Below, piece by piece: positions 6,247 to 10,191 of a stretch of 10,191 nt of DNA (position 1 is the stretch's first letter; every line of letters begins with the position of its first letter). Source of the stretch: Saprospiraceae bacterium (GTDB taxonomy: Bacteria > Bacteroidota > Bacteroidia > Chitinophagales > Saprospiraceae); the NCBI GenBank assembly GCA_013002625.1, contig JABDJE010000036.1, positions 1 to 10,191 of the forward strand, written 5' to 3'. The notes under the pieces were generated by a model, which made no database searches, was not told the origin of the DNA, and saw nothing but the letters and a program-made list of their open reading frames with translations. Position numbers and translations under genes: made by a program.

Positions 6247-8814
6247 CTAGCGTTCCAAAGCTGCATTTTGGATTAAATCAGAGAAGAAGATTGCATTTGC
6301 AAACAATCGGCTGCCTCCCAACCAGTATCCTCGGAAGTTTGGATTATCCACCATTGCAACAATTTGACCACTTCCTTTGCCAAAACATGCCACACCCAAG
6401 GCACCGTTGGCAAGCATTGCATTTCTATCTGAAATATAGCCACTTTCAATAGCTGTCTCTTTATATATCATCACATTGGCAAGTGCATTTTCCAATGGTT
6501 CATAAAACTGTGTCCCTCTCTTAAAAACAGGAAGCGTTTCAGATTCATAACCAAAAGCCAGCGGGTTCTTCAGGTCAATCTTACTTTGAAATATACTTCC
6601 ACCAATGACCTGAGCACCGCTGGTTGCTGATACATCATCATAATCTTTCGGTCGTGGAGCTAATTCAGGGAATGCTTTCTTTTCCAGATCGATAATATTT
6701 TGGCCCGTTAGATAATTCAATGCACCCCGCATGGCGATTAAAGTACCACCTTTTTGAACCCATCCCGATAGCTTATCCTTGTTTAGATCTGTGGAACTGT
6801 ATCTTCCATCTGGCAATATTATGACATCATATTTCTCCAGATTGGCACGTCTGAATTGGTTTAAATCCAATAATGTTACGGGAATGCCCCAACGGTGATC
6901 AAGCTGGTACCAACTTGATCCTGCTTCATAACGGTTGGCACCATTACCTACAATCAAGGCAATATTTTTCTCTTCCATATCACGCAGATTTCTACTTCCG
7001 AGTGAAACACCTTCTATACTCTGTCCTGAGTCAAGACCAATAAGACCGATCTGCAAGGCATTGGCATTATCTTCTATGAATTCAATACTTTCTGGATCCG
7101 TTTCACGCAGGTTTTTTAATGAAGGAATTATAATTGTTCCTGCGGATAGATTGCGTATTGCGCCTGCTGAATAATAGCTCGAGGGTTTCATTAGAACTTT
7201 TAGCTTGACATCGCGTGCTAAGAGGTCATGAACAAGCTTTGGAGACATATAGTCTTCCCAAGACAGCGCCAATGCAACAAATGAATCTTCGATTTTTTGA
7301 TTTAAATCTGCAGTATGACTGGAATGAATGCGATTTAGCTTATTAAGATTGGGACAATCATCGATTTCCTCATACGGAATATTTAAAGCCAGAGGAACGG
7401 TCCATGCGCTTACATCATAAAAGAGACTGTCATTAAAGCTGCGCACTTTTTCAAATATGGTTTTAACCAGACCAAATTGCGCTTGTTCCATGGGTACAAT
7501 AAAACTGTTTCCACCCTTGAAATCATGTTCTGTTTTTGCCATGCCTTGCTTATAGGCATAAACATCTATTTTGTGACGCAATAAAATTTCCAAGAGAAAT
7601 GATCGCTTAAAAGCGTCTTCGGCTTCAAAAATATAAGCGCCCTTGCGCACTGTATTTAACTTGCCGGCATAATAATCGCGCTTATAATTAAGGATGTCTT
7701 CTTTCAATTCCAAAGCCGCTCTCTGAGTGCTCAAGGAGGTTACAAACTGGTTTCTGATTGTAAATGGAAAGGTCAACAAACCATTGTTAGAATCTCTTTT
7801 ATAACCTCTAGAGCTGGCCTGCTCAAATAAAATCCCTATACATCCATTTACATCCGGATAGGTAGAACCTTTTCCATAATAGAAATCATCAAAGGATTCT
7901 TTTGAGAAATAGGCCGAACCGATGGAATCCAGATAGCTTGCGTGATAAGTCCCAATTTCTTCTGTTAATGTTTGATTGATCTGAGGCGTATTGGTGTTGG
8001 TCCTGCTTGGAATCCCGGGTTGGAAAAAGAAAGTTGAATTAGATCCCATCTCGTGATGATCCGTTAACACATCAGGTTTCCATAAATGAAATCGCTCAAT
8101 CCTTCCTTTGCTTTCTGGATGGATGTTAAATAACCAATCGCGGTTTAGATCAAACCAGTAATGGTTGGTGCGACCTCTTGGCCACATGGCATTGAATTCT
8201 CTGGATTGAGGATCGCTGACTAAGGCTTTGTTACGATGCATCGTAGCCCAGGTACTAAATCTTTGCAAACCATCAGGATTGTAACATGGATCTAACAGGA
8301 TGATTGTTTGGTCAAGGAGCTGATTTAAATGCCTGCTTTCTCCAGCCAGTAAGTAGTAAGCTACAAGCATGGATGCATTTGAACCACTGGCCTCATCGCC
8401 ATGAATACTGTAGCCCTGATATAATACCAAGGGTATTTTATCCAAATTCAAGTCTGAAGATTTTGATTTATCGACAAGATCGCGATGTGCAATTCTGTGT
8501 GATTCAAGATTCGCAAGATTCTCTTTGCTGCTTATAACCAAGTTTACAAGAGGGCGATTTTCATGACTTCGGGCATATTCAACCCATTGACAATTCTCGG
8601 ATTTCTCACAGAGCACTTTGAGATAATGTATCAACTGGTCATGTGTGACGTGCCATTCACCGACCTGGTACGATAGAATAGATTCAGGTGTTGGAATCGC
8701 TTCATTATATTCAATGTCGGGTAAGTAATAATTAAGATCAATCTGGGCAGTAGTTTTGCCCATCAACAAACTAAATATTATAACAATACTTACCTTCGCG
8801 ACTTTTAATAGCAT
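6247..8814 (-). CDS. Secreted M14-family zinc carboxypeptidase with C-terminal amidotransferase-like domain
   Basis: The 855-residue protein begins with a Sec signal peptide (cleavage likely after TTA, about residue 23). The M14 catalytic domain spans about residues 50-370: zinc ligands H138 and E141 in SIHGDEASGSN, NPDG at 179-182, the carboxylate-binding DLNR (N224, R225), the third zinc-ligand region DHHEMG (H253 or H254), and the catalytic glutamate E331 in ILFEQAS. All expected catalytic residues are present, so it should be active, probably in peptide degradation or turnover in the periplasm or outside the cell. Around residues 620-740 (IALIVGNGANRYEAG, YDVIILPDGRY, WVQKGGTLIAMRGAL) the sequence resembles a class I glutamine-amidotransferase/DJ-1-like fold, a known layout in large Bacteroidota M14 proteins; I see no clear nucleophilic Cys there, so it is probably non-catalytic. 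No type IX sorting tail is evident. Peptide specificity cannot be read. It precedes icd on the same strand with an 81-base gap. Confidence 0.92.
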   Translation of the reverse strand: MLLKVAKVSIVIIFSLLMGKTTAQIDLNYYLPDIEYNEAIPTPESILSYQVGEWHVTHDQLIHYLKVLCEKSENCQWVEYARSHENRPLVNLVISSKENLANLESHRIAHRDLVDKSKSSDLNLDKIPLVLYQGYSIHGDEASGSNASMLVAYYLLAGESRHLNQLLDQTIILLDPCYNPDGLQRFSTWATMHRNKALVSDPQSREFNAMWPRGRTNHYWFDLNRDWLFNIHPESKGRIERFHLWKPDVLTDHHEMGSNSTFFFQPGIPSRTNTNTPQINQTLTEEIGTYHASYLDSIGSAYFSKESFDDFYYGKGSTYPDVNGCIGILFEQASSRGYKRDSNNGLLTFPFTIRNQFVTSLSTQRAALELKEDILNYKRDYYAGKLNTVRKGAYIFEAEDAFKRSFLLEILLRHKIDVYAYKQGMAKTEHDFKGGNSFIVPMEQAQFGLVKTIFEKVRSFNDSLFYDVSAWTVPLALNIPYEEIDDCPNLNKLNRIHSSHTADLNQKIEDSFVALALSWEDYMSPKLVHDLLARDVKLKVLMKPSSYYSAGAIRNLSAGTIIIPSLKNLRETDPESIEFIEDNANALQIGLIGLDSGQSIEGVSLGSRNLRDMEEKNIALIVGNGANRYEAGSSWYQLDHRWGIPVTLLDLNQFRRANLEKYDVIILPDGRYSSTDLNKDKLSGWVQKGGTLIAMRGALNYLTGQNIIDLEKKAFPELAPRPKDYDDVSATSGAQVIGGSIFQSKIDLKNPLAFGYESETLPVFKRGTQFYEPLENALANVMIYKETAIESGYISDRNAMLANGALGVACFGKGSGQIVAMVDNPNFRGYWLGGSRLFANAIFFSDLIQNAALER

Positions 8815-8819
8815 AGATA

Positions 8820-8827
8820 TATCTTTG
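8820..8827 (+). promoter_or_regulatory. Bacteroidota -7 promoter motif for the three-gene plus-strand run
   Basis: TATCTTTG fits TAnnTTTG and ends 38 bases before the ATG at 8866. Its upstream part would overlap the first codons of the divergent carboxypeptidase gene. No clear -33 motif is visible. Confidence 0.45.
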
Positions 8828-8845
8828 AAGCTTGAAAATAAGCTT
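8828..8845. repeat. Paired AAGCTT sites in the divergent gap
   Basis: AAGCTT occurs at 8828-8833 and 8840-8845, separated by GAAAAT. Each copy is self-complementary, so the pair is both a direct and an inverted repeat and could form a small hairpin in the leader of the 100-residue protein. It starts directly after the promoter motif at 8820-8827. A regulatory role is inferred from position only. Confidence 0.35.
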
Positions 8846-8865
8846 TAATACAATAAAACATTGTA

Positions 8866-9168
8866 ATGTCACTCTTTCTATCATATCTGATTATTCCACT
8901 TGTATTTTTGCTTTTAGTAATCAATATTATATTTCGGGTTAAGATTATTAAAGCATACAAGCGTTTAAAAAATAGCAGGGTCCAGCTTGATGGAGGTATG
9001 CTAATGAAGACCGATTTAATAAGAGAGAAATATAAAGATTATCCCCAGGAAGATGTGGACAACTTAGTTCAGTTTACACGTAGCTTAAGAAAGCTTGTAT
9101 TGTTTGCAGCAAGTGGATTCATTATTATTCTTATTGTGTTCCTCATCCTTTATAGTCAACAGGCATGA
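8866..9168 (+). CDS. Small two-helix membrane protein of unknown function
   Basis: The 100-residue protein has two strongly hydrophobic segments, at about residues 4-23 and 77-97, joined by a charged stretch of some 50 residues that contains KIIKAYKRLKNSRVQ and REKYKDYPQED. The positive charges after the first helix and before the second (RSLRK) suggest that both ends of the loop are cytoplasmic, giving a hairpin topology. I do not recognise a family. Its stop overlaps the start of the oxidoreductase gene by four bases (ATGA), so the two are almost certainly co-translated. No better upstream start exists within the short gap. Confidence 0.75.
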   Translation: MSLFLSYLIIPLVFLLLVINIIFRVKIIKAYKRLKNSRVQLDGGMLMKTDLIREKYKDYPQEDVDNLVQFTRSLRKLVLFAASGFIIILIVFLILYSQQA

Positions 9169-10115
9169 TAAAAGCGGGATTGATAGGATATGGTCATTTA
9201 GGGCAAATACATTTCAAATGCCTACAACAAACTCAATTTGTGCTTGCAGGTATCCTTGATCCTAAATTGTCTGATAATGCTGTGAATGAAGTTCCGGTCT
9301 TTCAGCAACTCGATGCCCTTCTGGAGGAAGTGGATGCTGTTATCATTGCAAGTACGACGCAGACCCATTTCAACATTGCAAAAGAATGCATGGAAAAAGG
9401 CAAACATGTATTCATTGAGAAACCGATGACGCGTACTGTGGCAGAGGCTGAGACGCTTAAGAATATAGCTGATTCAATGCCACAGCTGATCACACAGGTA
9501 GGATTTGTCGAAAGACACAATCCAGCATTTCAATATCTGGCAAAGCACATCAAGGATCCAAAGTTTATTGAAGTGCACAGGCTGGCCTCATTTAATCCCA
9601 GAGGCAGTGAAGTCTCCGTTATCTATGATTTAATGATACATGATTTGGATTTGTTATTGCTGACGGTTAATGCGCCGGTCAAGGAAATAAAAGCCCATGG
9701 CGTCAAAATAATAACAGACACCATAGATATATGCAATGCCCGTATCGAATTTGAAAACAGGGCTGTAGCCAATTTGACGGCAAGCAGAGTCAGTCTCAAG
9801 CAGATGCGTAAATTTAGAATCTTTCAGTCTGATGGCTATCTAAGTATGGATTTAAACAAAAAGGAAAGTCAGAAAGTCGAAATATCTGAACAAGAGCCCA
9901 GTGAAATGTATTTTGAGTACAATGGAAGAAAGAAATATTTACACTTTGCGTCTTCGGGAATACTTCAAGGAAATGCAATACTTTCAGAATTACATCAGTT
10001 TTACTATTCCATAATTAATAATAAGCAAGGAGCTGCGCGTATTGCAAATGCGCTAAAAACCAGTATTCTTGCCGAACAAATAGAATCAATTGCAATAGCA
10101 TCATCCAATTTATGA
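9165..10115 (+). CDS. Gfo/Idh/MocA-family NAD(P)-dependent oxidoreductase
   Basis: Members oxidise or reduce hydroxyl groups of sugars, inositols or nucleotide sugars. The 316-residue protein opens with a Rossmann fold: GYGHLG at 8-13 and an Asp (D32) at the end of the second strand, which favours NAD over NADP. The family motif EKP is present at 85-87 in FIEKPMT. The second domain carries the typical active-site stretch YDLMIHDLDL with D155 and H159. The short length (316, against 330-400 in many members) resembles proteins such as GnnA, the UDP-GlcNAc 3-dehydrogenase of lipid A variants, but without a neighbouring aminotransferase (GnnB) that is only one option. It overlaps both the membrane-protein gene before it and the lipoprotein gene after it by four bases. 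An envelope-sugar role is an inference from those neighbours. Confidence 0.92.
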   Translation: MIKAGLIGYGHLGQIHFKCLQQTQFVLAGILDPKLSDNAVNEVPVFQQLDALLEEVDAVIIASTTQTHFNIAKECMEKGKHVFIEKPMTRTVAEAETLKNIADSMPQLITQVGFVERHNPAFQYLAKHIKDPKFIEVHRLASFNPRGSEVSVIYDLMIHDLDLLLLTVNAPVKEIKAHGVKIITDTIDICNARIEFENRAVANLTASRVSLKQMRKFRIFQSDGYLSMDLNKKESQKVEISEQEPSEMYFEYNGRKKYLHFASSGILQGNAILSELHQFYYSIINNKQGAARIANALKTSILAEQIESIAIASSNL

Positions 10116-10191
10116 GAAATATTTTCGTCTACGTCATCGGTATTATAGTGTTGGGCTCATGTAGTTTTTTTGATGATTCAGAAGGCGCACC
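10112..10191 (+). CDS. Putative lipoprotein, N-terminal 26 codons only (cut by window edge)
   Basis: An ATG at 10112 overlaps the stop of the oxidoreductase gene (ATGA). The visible peptide starts MRNIFVYVIGIIVLGSC and continues SFFDDSEGA; this is a short basic start, a hydrophobic core and the lipobox LGSC, so the Cys at residue 17 would be lipidated. The acidic residues after the Cys resemble export-type sequences seen in Bacteroidota surface lipoproteins, though this is weak. The function cannot be told from what is visible. The coupling to the oxidoreductase and the membrane protein suggests a shared envelope-related operon. Confidence 0.8.
   Translation, partial: MRNIFVYVIGIIVLGSCSFFDDSEGA

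Noticed and set aside
6203..6250. CTAGAA/TTCTAG arms with a nested CAAAG/CTTTG pair after the carboxypeptidase stop
   Set aside because: The arms are short and A+T-rich, the outer spacer is 36 bases and no T run follows, so it is not a convincing terminator.
1..10191. Mobile element, CRISPR array, defence system or tRNA
   Set aside because: No transposase, integrase, regularly spaced repeats, defence-type domains or tRNA-like cloverleaf was seen when reading both strands.

Overview
The window looks like chromosomal DNA of a Bacteroidota bacterium, possibly Saprospiria or a neighbouring class (a guess from gene style, not a search). The signs are: base composition around 40% G+C with A+T-rich gaps; four gaps carrying the Bacteroidota-type -7 promoter motif TAnnTTTG; mostly weak Shine-Dalgarno sequences; lipoprotein signals with the cysteine after a small residue; a secreted M14 carboxypeptidase with a long C-terminal half; and a 5'-nucleotidase split into two adjacent genes. 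All readable genes are housekeeping or envelope genes. I see no transposase, integrase, CRISPR array, toxin pair, phage gene or RNA gene.

Layout. Positions 1-714 (minus) hold the first 238 codons of dnaA, running off the left edge. A 275-base gap follows, with a perfect short palindrome just upstream of dnaA and a very A+T-rich part. A three-gene minus-strand operon (3167 to 990) encodes a one-helix membrane protein of unknown function, a lipoprotein that is the C-terminal nucleotide-binding domain of 5'-nucleotidase, and a metallophosphatase that is the N-terminal catalytic domain. The genes overlap by 8 bases and 1 base. Back-to-back promoter motifs at 3214-3229 separate this operon from a plus-strand A-type Fe-S carrier gene (3262-3618). 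That gene meets a minus-strand outer-membrane barrel gene (3623-4786) head to head with 4 bases between stops. A clear intrinsic terminator (4879-4914) ends the NADP-type isocitrate dehydrogenase gene icd (4939-6165, minus), which has its own promoter motif. Upstream of it on the same strand is an 855-residue secreted M14-type zinc carboxypeptidase (6247-8814). A divergent 51-base gap then leads to a plus-strand run of three genes coupled by ATGA overlaps: a 100-residue two-helix membrane protein, a Gfo/Idh/MocA oxidoreductase and the start of a lipoprotein cut by the right edge.

How the genes work together: the two 5'-nucleotidase halves probably form one periplasmic nucleotide-scavenging unit. 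DnaA (replication), IDH (TCA cycle) and the Fe-S carrier are independent core functions. The right-hand run looks like an envelope-related operon of unknown purpose. I did not find a convincing new biological system. The most useful second looks are the split nucleotidase, the dnaA leader palindrome, the icd start-site correction and the uncharacterised membrane and barrel genes.
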